DNA of 64,000 bases from Poriferisodalis sp965262965 (lineage in GTDB: Bacteria > Actinomycetota > Acidimicrobiia > Acidimicrobiales > Poriferisodalaceae). The first letter of the stretch is position 1. Every line of letters begins with the position of its first letter. Both the position numbers and the translations under genes were made by a program. The DNA is taken from the NCBI RefSeq assembly GCF_965262965.1, contig NZ_OZ253573.1, positions 992,001 through 1,056,000 on the forward strand, given 5' to 3'. The notes under the pieces are model-generated. The model was not told the origin of the DNA and did no database searches. It was given only the letters and a program-made list of their open reading frames with translations. Positions 9,301 to 16,173 of the stretch are shown piece after piece.

Positions 9301-9303
9301 TAG
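8209..9303 (+). CDS. IS630-family transposase
   Basis: A 364-residue transposase in one frame. The N-terminus carries a helix-turn-helix region (GRPNKEIAAGLGCHPATVSKW) and a second winged-helix part (WSVRSMAKAAGISPSSVHAIW). The DDE domain has the first Asp in VLCVDEKTQIQALDR, the second in HIVLDNVSTHKT, and the final acidic residue in PTYSSWMNLVERWFSEL, as expected for IS630. The last sense codon is the last base triplet of the element (CAC). The TAG stop uses the duplicated target TA plus the following host base, so termination depends on where the element landed. Confidence 0.93.
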   Translation: MGARRGRPTVAIVLDGEERETLERWARRPKSSQALALRCRIVLGAAEGRPNKEIAAGLGCHPATVSKWRRRFAERRLDGLCDDPRPGPPRTIDDAAVERVIVLTLESTPADATHWSVRSMAKAAGISPSSVHAIWQAFGLKPHLAEESELSPDPQFIDKVRDVAGLYLNPPEAAVVLCVDEKTQIQALDRTAPILPLMPGTPQRRTHDYRRHGTTDLFAALDTASGKVITSMTPRHRAEEFRKFLNLIDKEIPQHLDVHIVLDNVSTHKTPSIKRWLLRHPRFKLHFTPTYSSWMNLVERWFSELTTKWLRRGTHTSVTDLKDSINAWVDNWNNDPKPFIWRKTADEILDSLATYIQRIPQTGH

Positions 9304-11046
9304 GAGGGTGGTCGGCAATTGGGGTGTGGTGTGTGTTGTTTGTTGTGCGTGCGCGGTTGTCTGGTTGGTGGTTCGGGGTGGGTTGGGCGCGGGTGTTCTG
9401 CGTGATGATGCCCAGGCACATCGTCGGTCGGCCAGTGGGGCCCGGGGTCGCTGGTCGGGGCGGGTGTTCTGCCTGATGATGCCGAGGCGGCCGGCGCGGT
9501 CGAGGTTGAGGGCGGCGATGCGCAGGTCGAGCCACAGGTTGGCTTTGTCGAGGCCGCGCCAGGGGACGTTTTTGGTGCGGGACTTGATCTGGGCGATCTT
9601 GCGTTCGGCCTGGGATCGCAGTCGGTATCTGGCGAGGAATTCGGGTTCGTGGCGTTGTGCTCTCGCGGGGGCGAGGAGTTCTTCATATGGGTTGATCTCG
9701 ATGATGCGGCCGCCGTCGCGTGTGGTGCATCGCGCCTTGAGCTCGCATTGGGAGCAGTCCGTTGCCGCGAACCGCACCTGGCGCCGTTTGGCGCCGCGCG
9801 GCGGGATGGGTGCGGTGTTTGCCTGCGGGCAGGTGACCGTCGCTGCTTCGAGGTCGATGTCGAAGTCGGCTTTGGTGAGCATGCCTTCGCGGGCCGGGAT
9901 CGGCGCGGCGGGCGCGACGAGGTCGATGCCTCGGTCGGCCATCGCTCGGCGGGTGGGCCCGGATCCGTAGTGGGTGTCGGCGATGATCTCCGCGACCGGG
10001 ACCGGGTCGGCGTCGATGAGGTCACCGATCACAGCGGCGTCGTGGACGGTCGCGAGCGTCGCGGTCGCTGAGCAGATCAGGTCCGAGTCCACATCCGCGG
10101 ACACGTGCAGCTTGTAGCCGTCGTAGCGGTCGGTGCGCGAACGGTGCCCGTGCCGGGCGTCGGGATCGACTGTGGAGACGACCCGGCCCGGGGCCACCCT
10201 TTGAGCTATCCGTGCTGTTTCGGCTCCGTCGTCGGCGGCGGCGATCTCGATGTCCTGGCCCGCCACGACCCTCAACAGCTCGACCGCTGCTGCCAGGCCG
10301 GGATCGTCGAAACGGGCGCAGAACCCGATGACGGTCTCGGCGTCGCCGAACAGCTCCGCGACCAAAGCAGCCCGCGCCCGGGGGTCTGCCCACATGACCT
10401 GCGGCTTGCCTTGCCGCCCGTAGTCGTCGCGCGACAACAGCCCGGCCAGCACCGCTGCGGCCCCGGCATCGGCGTCGAGCGCTGCCAGCGCCCCGAGGCA
10501 CTTGCGGACCCCGGACCTGATCAGCGTGATCGTGTCCTGGGTCAGCACGCAGTCCGCCACACCGGTCGAGTCCATCGTGCGGCGATGGCCGATCACCCCA
10601 GCGCGCTTGGCCGCGATCTTGACACGATCCCCCAAAAACGACTCCATCCCGGCGCGCACCAGACGCGCCCGGAACTCCACCAGCACCACATGCGCGATCC
10701 CGCGATGCTCCAACGGCAGACCCAGCGCCGCTTTCCACGACATGTCGAACCGCGACCGCCGCTCAGCCTCACGGTCCGACACCCCATAGAACAACCCCAA
10801 CAACAACAACGCCGCCACCACCGACGGCGGATGCGACCGCCGACCACGGCCCGACGCATACAACGCATCAAAATCGGCATCACAGAACAACTCGCCCCGA
10901 GCCTGCCCCAACGTCGCCAAAAAACCCTCAGAGTCGAGCAGGCCGCCCACCATCACCCCGACATCGAAAATCGAACCCTGACCATCAGCCGAACCGCGCA
11001 CCCCACCATCATCCGCGATCACGCCCCCCAACACCAGGACCCACAC
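9304..11046 (-). CDS. IS1182-family transposase without a stop codon inside the element
   Basis: The protein has the order expected of IS1182/IS5-superfamily transposases: an N-terminal region (SFLATL-like part, RGRRSHPPSVVAALLLLG, GVSDREAERR), then the DDE part with MDSTGVADCV (first Asp), DRYDGYKLHVSADVDSD (second), and the C-terminal YRLRSQAERKIAQIKSR holding the Glu. The Pro/Thr-rich tail after LNLDRAGRLGII runs to the element edge with no stop. The frame then continues antisense through the whole IS630 element to 8143, giving a possible 967-codon hybrid frame. The start at 11046 lies about 20 bp inside the right repeat. The catalytic motifs look intact, but the C-terminus is uncertain. 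Confidence 0.8.
9390..9487. repeat. 71-bp-offset direct duplication in the IS1182 transposase tail
   Basis: Bases 9390-9416 and 9461-9487 are near-identical (CGGGTGTTCTG then TGATGATGCC then AGG, with two mismatches). The offset of 71 bp is not a multiple of three, so the tail after the first copy is read in a different frame. This accounts for the low-complexity, unrecognisable C-terminus of the transposase. Confidence 0.65.
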
Positions 11047-11070
11047 CCGAACTTTCCGACCACCCTCCTA

Positions 11071-11165
11071 GAGGGAGCTCGTCGAGGACTTCAAGACGTT
11101 CAGGCCAGAATTGCCTCGCCATACCTTGAGACTCGAGGTGGTCGGTCAGGTCGCGCACGCTCGGG
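11071..11165 (-). pseudogene. Fragment of an AMP-binding enzyme C-terminal domain
   Basis: Immediately outside the IS1182 right end, the minus strand reads DLTDHLESQGMARQFWPERL followed by EVLDELP. This is the pattern at the mobile C-terminal domain of acyl-CoA and acyl-AMP synthetases, where ARQ...PE.LEVVDELPRT.SGK normally follows. The element interrupts exactly where the catalytic TxSGK lysine loop should come, and the rest is not found on the other side (toxin gene). Upstream, from about 11165, likeness is lost. It is probably a gene stump left by the insertion. The identification rests on about 28 residues. Confidence 0.45.
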
Positions 11166-11291
11166 ACCGACCCCGCATTGACGAGTGCCGCCAGGGGCAG
11201 ATTCTTCCAGCCGCAACTACATTGAGCCGAGGCGGGAAGCGAACGTGGCGTCACGTCAATTCGACTCAACAATTCCAAGGCACTGCGACGC

Positions 11292-12464
11292 ATGAACGTG
11301 AGCGAAGAAACCCCCAGTGAGCTTCTGACCGCTTCGGAGGCCGCTCTTGAGTGGATCAACGCAACGCAGGAGTCGCACTACGAGATCACCGGAGTCATCG
11401 ACGCCGTAGACACCGTGGCACGAGCACGAGAAGGGTCCTTCGAACTGGGCTTGGTGCTGTGCGACGGCGACGTCTGTGCCCGTGAGCAGGTAGTGGTCGA
11501 ACGATCGGCCGAGGGCCTTCGAGTGTCGGCCGCCGACGTTGGCGATCCGCTGATCCCGCCGCTGCTCGACCCGCCGATCGGGGTACGCACCGGGTGGCTA
11601 AACGCCCAACTCGACAAGCACAAGTTTGTCGTCCTGGTGTTCTACCGCGGCTTGTGGTGACCTCCATGCCGCCGCGAGTTGCGCGGCTTTGGAAAGTCGG
11701 GAGTCGTCGAGGAGATCCGGGCTGCGGGCGGCGGGATCTTCGCCGTCTCCAGTGAACCCCAGAGTCTCGCGAGCGAAGCACAGGACACATGGGAATTGGA
11801 ATATCAAGCGGTAGGCGACCCGCACCACGAGATCCTCGGAGACTGCCGCGAGACTGACCGATTCGACCTCTACATCGGCGACACAGCAGTATTGGAGCGA
11901 CACTGGTCCTCGCACCCGAACGGCATCTTCCAAGCCGGGATTCTGGCCCTCACCGAGGACCATCGAGTGCTGTACCGGTGGCACTGTCGCCCAACTCATC
12001 AGAATCGTGGTGGCGCCTCCGGTCGAGTCACCGCGTCGCATGTGTGGTCTCGCATCCGAGACGGACTAGCCAGCGACACCGACGCCGCATGGGATACCGA
12101 TCCCCCACTCGACGCCCCAGAGGCCTTCTGGCCGTACTTCGTCGCTCAGCTGTTTGCCCATGGATGGTTCATCAAGCCGAAGCGGTTCCCACTCGGCCGA
12201 TCCGACGACAAGCCGACTGCGCGCGTGTCCGCGATGAAACCACGACTCATTGGATTCGCCGCGGCGTGGGCCATCTGCTTCGTGCTCCTGCCAGCTCGCC
12301 GAGTCCTCCTCGCTCTGGCCGGCTACGCCGTGGCTATCACACCGGCCGTCCGCCGAGTGAATCGCGAGTTCTCGCACATTCCCGCCGGCAGCACGCCCGA
12401 GCCAGGCGGGCGAAGCCTCGGCACCGAGCCCCCGAAGCCCCACCCTCGACAGCCGAGTCGCTGA
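11292..12464 (+). CDS. Peroxiredoxin-like UxxC selenoprotein (in-frame TGA read as Sec)
   Basis: One frame of 391 codons is interrupted only by a TGA at 11658-11660. Read as selenocysteine, residue 123 completes FYRGLW-U-PPC-RREL, the redox motif of the AhpC/TSA-like (PRXL2/SelU-type) thioredoxin-fold family, whose ordinary members have WCPxC. The thioredoxin-like domain spans about residues 82-290 (GDPLIPPLLDPPIG, FAVSSEPQSLASEA, GILALTEDHRVLYRW, then GGASGRVTASHVW). An N-terminal extension of about 80 residues is unassigned. Two hydrophobic segments near 310-350 suggest a membrane anchor. Both sides of the TGA are well conserved in pattern, and resistance of a 260-codon downstream frame to decay argues against a pseudogene. 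A hairpin follows at once. The role is probably thiol-based peroxide or disulfide chemistry. It needs selA/B/C/D elsewhere in the genome. The N-terminal start is uncertain. Confidence 0.82.
11661..11693 (+). promoter_or_regulatory. Putative bacterial SECIS hairpin after the TGA codon
   Basis: Directly after the TGA lies a 6-bp all-GC stem, GCCGCG (11671-11676) pairing with CGCGGC (11682-11687), around the loop AGUUG (11677-11681). Below it UCCA (11663-11666) pairs with UGGA (11690-11693) across an internal loop. The apical loop begins 16 nt after the TGA and contains G and U, in the range known for SelB-binding hairpins. The RNA must also encode the PPCRREL part of the protein, so the pairing is notable but not proof. 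Confidence 0.6.
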
Positions 12465-12549
12465 GACGATCTCGAACCGACTGACCGAGTTGGAGGCAGA
12501 AGCTTGAGATCGCGCCGCCTTGCACCAAGTGGCGGAAGGGCGAGTCGAG

Positions 12550-13713
12550 TTACTCGAAGGTGCGCCTAGCCGTTTCCCAAGCGTTGATCTTGTCCCAGTC
12601 GTACTCCACTCCCAGCCCGGGGCCGGTGGGTACAGCGACGTATCCATCAGCATCCACATCGTCGAGGCCATCGCCATAACCGTCTGCGTAGATCGGCGGT
12701 TGCAGGCAGTTTTGCGATGTGTCGGGATTGACCAAGCCGAGTTCGTAGAAAAGCGTGTTGGGTATGGCGGACATGCAGTGTCGGTGCATCGGGCCGGCCG
12801 TGTGGAGCTGTACCTCCATGCCGATGGCGTCGCAGAAGTGGGCCAGTCTCATCGTGCCGGTGATGCCGCCGTCCAACTCGGGATCGATGTGCATGATGTC
12901 GGTGCCACGAGCGAGCACGAAGTCGGCCTTTTGCTCGAATCCTCGGATGTGCTCGGCAATGAGCATCGGTGTGCGGACGAAGTCTCGCAGACGCTTGTGA
13001 GCGGCGGCGCTCGAAGAGGCATCGCGGTACGGGTCTTCGTACCAGAGGAATCCCAAGTCATCGCAAGCCCGACCGACTTCTACGGCATCCATGAATGACC
13101 CCAAGGACGACGCGGGGTCTGTCATCAACTTCATCGTGGACCCGACGCGATCGCGAACCGCTGTCATGATGTCGATCTCGTTGTCCACGTCGCCGTCGAA
13201 GAAACCGTGAATCTTGAACGCCGGGAAACCGCGTTGCTGGCATTCCTCCGCGAAGTCTGCGTACTTGTCGATGCTGTCTAGGCCGCCGGGCGTCTTTTGG
13301 CCCGGTGTCGTGCTCGCATATGTCGGCAGCCGTTCCCGGTACCCGCCCAACAACTGGCTGATGGAGGCGCCGTACTTCTTGCCCGCGAGGTCCCACAGGG
13401 CTGTGTTTAATGCTGCGATACCGACCTTGTCGTAGTGCCGGAACTGCAGTTTGAGGAGCTCGAATATCCGTTCGCGCTGCTCTGGGTCCCTACCGATCAG
13501 GAGTGGCGCCATATCGCTGACCTGCGCCATTGCGTGTTCGGTTGCGCCGAAGTGGGGTGCGTAGCTTCCCGTGTGACCGTCGTCGGTCTCGATCGACACC
13601 ATGAACTTCGAGACGCTCAGCTCTGCCCCAGGCGAGTAGGTCACGATCGACGGACCGACGTCGGGGAGTTGATACGTGTAGGCCTGAACGACGATGCGGC
13701 TGATCTTGCTCAC
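12550..13713 (-). CDS. Mandelate racemase/muconate lactonizing-type enolase-superfamily enzyme
   Basis: A 387-residue enolase-superfamily protein. The capping domain (residues 1-130) is followed by the barrel with FKIHG (Lys167, His169 in place of the second Lys of KxK), metal ligands Asp199 (LMTDP), Glu226 (LWYEDP) and Glu254 (LIAEH), and HIDPELDGGIT and QLHTAGP at the far barrel strands. These enzymes abstract a proton alpha to a carboxylate, acting as acid-sugar dehydratases, racemases or cycloisomerases. The KxH arrangement resembles some sugar-acid dehydratases. The GTG start at 13713 has GAGG 7 bases upstream and overlaps the stop of the uridine phosphorylase gene (GTGA), so the two are co-translated. 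Longer in-frame starts would run deep into that gene and were rejected. The substrate is unknown. Confidence 0.87.
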   Translation of the reverse strand: MSKISRIVVQAYTYQLPDVGPSIVTYSPGAELSVSKFMVSIETDDGHTGSYAPHFGATEHAMAQVSDMAPLLIGRDPEQRERIFELLKLQFRHYDKVGIAALNTALWDLAGKKYGASISQLLGGYRERLPTYASTTPGQKTPGGLDSIDKYADFAEECQQRGFPAFKIHGFFDGDVDNEIDIMTAVRDRVGSTMKLMTDPASSLGSFMDAVEVGRACDDLGFLWYEDPYRDASSSAAAHKRLRDFVRTPMLIAEHIRGFEQKADFVLARGTDIMHIDPELDGGITGTMRLAHFCDAIGMEVQLHTAGPMHRHCMSAIPNTLFYELGLVNPDTSQNCLQPPIYADGYGDGLDDVDADGYVAVPTGPGLGVEYDWDKINAWETARRTFE

Positions 13714-14504
13714 GATGCACCTCGGCGAGATTTCTGTTGAAGCAGGCGCCGGGCGGCCTCGACGACCACGCTGACTGCCCGCTCCTCGATGGCAGCGATG
13801 CGGGCCTCGTCGACGACGGCCTCCGACTCGGTCCGCTGAGCGATCACACCGGCGACGCACCCGGCCCGCCAGCCGCTGGCAGCGCACATCGTGAACAAGG
13901 TGGCCGACTCCATCTCGTAGTTGAGCACGCCGATGCGACGCCACTCGGCCAGACTGCCCCGCAGCCACGGCACGACGTCGCCGGCCACGGTGTCGTAGCG
14001 CTCCTGGCCGGGGTAGAACGTGTCGCTCGACGCCGTGATCCCGACCTGATGGGGAGCGTCGAGGGCGACCGCGGCATCGACCAGGGCCCGGGTGCACTCG
14101 AACGAGGAGGCAGCGGGGTATTCCAGCGGTGCGAAGTGGCGGCTCGCCCCGTCGAGGCGGACCGCGGCCTGGGTGATGACCAGGTGACCGATCAACAGAT
14201 CGGGCTGGATGGATCCGGTGGTGCCGACCCGCAGGAACGTCCGCACGCCGAGCTGGGCCAGCTCCTCGACCGCCACCGAGGTCGACGGCCCGCCGACGCC
14301 GGTCGAGCAGACCACCACCAGCTGGCCGTCGATCAACGCCCGATAGCTCGTGAACTCCCGGGTCGAGGCCAAGTGGGTCGGCTCAGCCATCGTCTCGGCG
14401 ATCCTCGCTACCCGCGCAGGGTCGCCCGGCACGATGGCGAGCGTGGCCCCACCCAGATCGGCGGCTGTCACATCCAGGTGCATCACGCGCTCGTCACTCA
14501 TCAC
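13710..14504 (-). CDS. udp: Uridine phosphorylase
   Basis: A 264-residue nucleoside phosphorylase strikingly close to E. coli Udp over its whole length: ADLGGATLAIVPGDPARV, STGVGGPSTSVAVEELAQLG, RVGTTGSIQPDLLIG, SSDTFYPGQERYDT, and the MESATLFTMCA ribose-binding region. It splits uridine and phosphate into uracil and ribose-1-phosphate in pyrimidine salvage. The start is one of two adjacent ATGs (14504 or 14501). The downstream enolase-superfamily gene overlaps by 4 bp, an unusual partner for Udp. The high likeness to proteobacterial Udp may mean horizontal transfer, but this is inference. Confidence 0.92.
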   Translation of the reverse strand: MMSDERVMHLDVTAADLGGATLAIVPGDPARVARIAETMAEPTHLASTREFTSYRALIDGQLVVVCSTGVGGPSTSVAVEELAQLGVRTFLRVGTTGSIQPDLLIGHLVITQAAVRLDGASRHFAPLEYPAASSFECTRALVDAAVALDAPHQVGITASSDTFYPGQERYDTVAGDVVPWLRGSLAEWRRIGVLNYEMESATLFTMCAASGWRAGCVAGVIAQRTESEAVVDEARIAAIEERAVSVVVEAARRLLQQKSRRGAS

Positions 14505-14837
14505 CCGACCCTATTTCTCAGCCGTCGACTGGGTGACCGATGGCGTGCGACTGGTTTTGCGAAGTTCCGGAGCGCGGCAAGCACCATAGATGTAAGGCAA
14601 ATGGCGTTTACCTAAACATTGGGCGTAGAGGTTTAGGTTTGCAGTTGAGCCTGCAAGCACTCACACCCGCTCCGAGCTGACTTCTTGGGTGTCGGGGCCA
14701 GGACTGCGGTTGGTCCCCGCCGAGGTCACTGCTGCTCGTCGATACGGACGGTGAGCTCGAGGCCTCCCGCGAAGGGAAGGGTCATCGTGCGGAGCTTGTT
14801 GGCGGGGTCGTTCAGGAACTCGGCTGCTGACCGATGG
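14505..14837. other. Non-coding stretch with an inverted repeat upstream of udp
   Basis: No convincing gene is found in these 333 bases. An 8-bp perfect inverted repeat, ACCTAAAC (14610-14617) and GTTTAGGT (14631-14638), lies about 110 bp upstream of the udp start and could be an operator for it. A minus-strand frame between 14726 and about 14830 ends in LPFAGGLELTVRIDEQQ and looks like the tail of an eroded gene, but I cannot name it. Confidence 0.4.
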
Positions 14838-15155
14838 TCACAGATCCAGGACGGCTCGCAGTCCGTCATCGATGGCATCCACCAGAGCCCGTGGCAGTCG
14901 GCCCGCACGCTCCCCCAGCCATGAGCGATCGACCAGCTCCAATCCGAGCGGCACCGCAACGGAGTCGGTGGGCAGCCCGGTCACCGCAGCGTCGAGCAGG
15001 ACATTGCCGGCCAGACCGGCCCGATCGAGATTCGAGGTCAGCGGCACAAGATGGGTTTGCCAGACGTCGGCATCGAGAACGTCGTCGCAGGACACGACGA
15101 CACAAGGCCGACGCTTGTCGAGATCGATCCAGTACACCCCGCCACGCACTACCAC
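14838..15155 (-). CDS. PemK/MazF-family mRNA interferase toxin
   Basis: A 105-residue toxin with the MazF/PemK SH3-like barrel signature: VVRGGVYWIDLDKRRPCVVVS at the N-terminus, THLVPLTSNLDRAGLAGNVLL in the middle, and VDRSWLGERAGRLPRALVDAI near the end. MazF enzymes cut single-stranded mRNA at short sites. The typical Arg of RPCVVVS and the Thr/Ser of VPLTSN are present. It begins with GTG inside the last codons of the antitoxin gene, so toxin translation is coupled to the antitoxin. The pair looks intact. Confidence 0.88.
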   Translation of the reverse strand: MVVRGGVYWIDLDKRRPCVVVSCDDVLDADVWQTHLVPLTSNLDRAGLAGNVLLDAAVTGLPTDSVAVPLGLELVDRSWLGERAGRLPRALVDAIDDGLRAVLDL

Positions 15156-15379
15156 GGCGCAGATCGCTCCATCCGCTCGCCAACCGCCATGGCGTCCTCG
15201 GCCGTTAGTCCCTCGGGCGCGACGAGCGCCGCATCCGCCACGAGCTGATCGGTGAAGGACCTAGTCGACTGGGCCGCATGGCGCCGGAGCTGATCGGTCA
15301 CCCACCTCGAGAACGGCACGTGCAGGCTCTCGATGATCGGCAAGACGTCATCGGGCACACTGATCGTCTTATTAGGCAC
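15149..15379 (-). CDS. MazE-like antitoxin with ribbon-helix-helix-type N-terminus
   Basis: A 76-residue protein starting at GTG 15379 (MPNKTISVPDDVLPIIE). The opening is the beta strand plus helix of a ribbon-helix-helix repressor; the C-terminal part (TAEDAMAVGERMERSAPW) should wrap the toxin. It overlaps the toxin start by several bases. A perfect TATAAT lies 6 bases before the GTG, so the message is likely leaderless, and an inverted repeat covers that promoter. Longer starts upstream would pass through the promoter and were rejected. Confidence 0.82.
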   Translation of the reverse strand: MPNKTISVPDDVLPIIESLHVPFSRWVTDQLRRHAAQSTRSFTDQLVADAALVAPEGLTAEDAMAVGERMERSAPW

Positions 15380-15400
15380 GTATGTATTATACGTACATAT
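15380..15400 (-). promoter_or_regulatory. Leaderless promoter with overlapping palindromic operator
   Basis: On the minus strand a perfect TATAAT (15386-15391) ends 6 bases before the antitoxin GTG, which puts transcription start at or next to the start codon. TATGTA (15381-15386) and TACATA (15394-15399) form a 7-base-spaced inverted repeat over it. A repressor bound there would block RNA polymerase, as expected for autoregulation by the antitoxin-toxin complex. No clear -35 box is seen. Confidence 0.6.
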
Positions 15401-15515
15401 CTCAACAAACGCTCTGCAGGAGGCCGTAGCTTTCCAAAATCCGGCGTGATGCACTCAGGCCGACGACAACACCAGGGCAGTTCAGCAGGCCTCGAACTCA
15501 CCTAGAGTTCTCGGC

Positions 15516-15818
15516 ATGGACGTGTCACTGCCGCCTCAGGCTGTCGAGGTCGAAGCGCGGCAGCCGTTCAAGCTGTGGATCAGATTTGACGATGGTGTGA
15601 GCGGCATTGTGGACCTCGCCCAGTGGTCGACCCGAGGAAACTTCGCTACCTGGTCGGATGTGGCCTTCTTCAAGACAGCGCATCTGCGGCCAGACGGCGC
15701 TATCGCATGGGGAAAGGACGACAACCTCGAACTCGATCCCTCTGCGATGTATTCGGATCTCACCGGCAAGTGCTTCGAAGACCTGCACCCGAAACCGTGG
15801 CCCCAGCTGGCTGGCTGA
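15516..15818 (+). CDS. DUF2442-domain protein
   Basis: A 100-residue protein matching the DUF2442 pattern: PPQAVEVEARQPFKLWIRFDDG at the start, then VDLAQW, FKTAHLRPDGAIAWGKDDNLELDPSAMY. In many bacteria DUF2442 is encoded beside a DUF4160 gene, as here (18 bp downstream), and the pair is suspected to be a toxin-antitoxin-like module. No catalytic residue is evident. The order here, DUF2442 first, is the reverse of the arrangement I know best. Its function remains unknown. Confidence 0.78.
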   Translation: MDVSLPPQAVEVEARQPFKLWIRFDDGVSGIVDLAQWSTRGNFATWSDVAFFKTAHLRPDGAIAWGKDDNLELDPSAMYSDLTGKCFEDLHPKPWPQLAG

Positions 15819-15836
15819 GATCAACGCAATTCCGTC

Positions 15837-16097
15837 ATGGCCGAACTCAGCCGCTTCTACGGGATCGTCATTCGCATGTACGGCAACGATCACGCTCCGC
15901 CACACTTTCATGCCGTCTACGCGGATCGATCAGCGCTCGTGGAAATAGCGACTCTTCGGATGATTCGTGGGAATCTGCCGCGTCGCGCGCGAAGCCTCGT
16001 TGCTGAATGGGCCAAGATCCACCAGACCGAGCTTGCCGAGTCGTGGCAGCAACTCAACCGAGGCGAGACCCCACCAAAGATCGATCCGCTGGACTAA
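15837..16097 (+). CDS. DUF4160-domain protein
   Basis: An 86-residue protein with the DUF4160 signature: ISRFYGIVIRMYGNDH-type opening (here LSRFYGIVIRMYGNDHAPPH), HFHAVYADRSALVEI, then ARSLVAEWAKIHQTELAESW. The strictly placed His residues in DHAPPHFH suggest a metal or nucleic-acid site. It follows the DUF2442 gene in the same direction. In other genomes this pair is common on mobile or defence-rich DNA, and the location beside a MazF pair agrees. The exact activity is unknown. Confidence 0.82.
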   Translation: MAELSRFYGIVIRMYGNDHAPPHFHAVYADRSALVEIATLRMIRGNLPRRARSLVAEWAKIHQTELAESWQQLNRGETPPKIDPLD

Positions 16098-16173
16098 ACG
16101 CTGGTAGCTCTCGGCAAGCACCGGTTGAAGCCGGCGCCGCCATACTGCGAGGCAGGCGATCGAAGGGACAGCA

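Larger units (their letters stand above)
9304..11067. mobile_element. IS1182-like insertion sequence flanked by CTAG
   Basis: The element is 1,764 bp and ends in the inverted repeat GAGGGTGGTCGG at 9304-9315 and its reverse at 11056-11067. CTAG follows on the right (11068-11071). On the left the same four bases are present but split by the IS630 element: C at 8127, TA at 8128-8129 (duplicated at 9301-9302) and G at 9303. Joining them restores CTAG next to the repeat, so a 4-bp palindromic target duplication is the simplest reading. Confidence 0.8.

Noticed and set aside
11292..11660. Separate 122-residue gene ending at the TGA, and a second gene beginning at TTG 11679
   Set aside because: Both are in the same frame and together form one thioredoxin-fold protein; the TGA sits at the redox Cys position, so one selenoprotein gene explains the data better.
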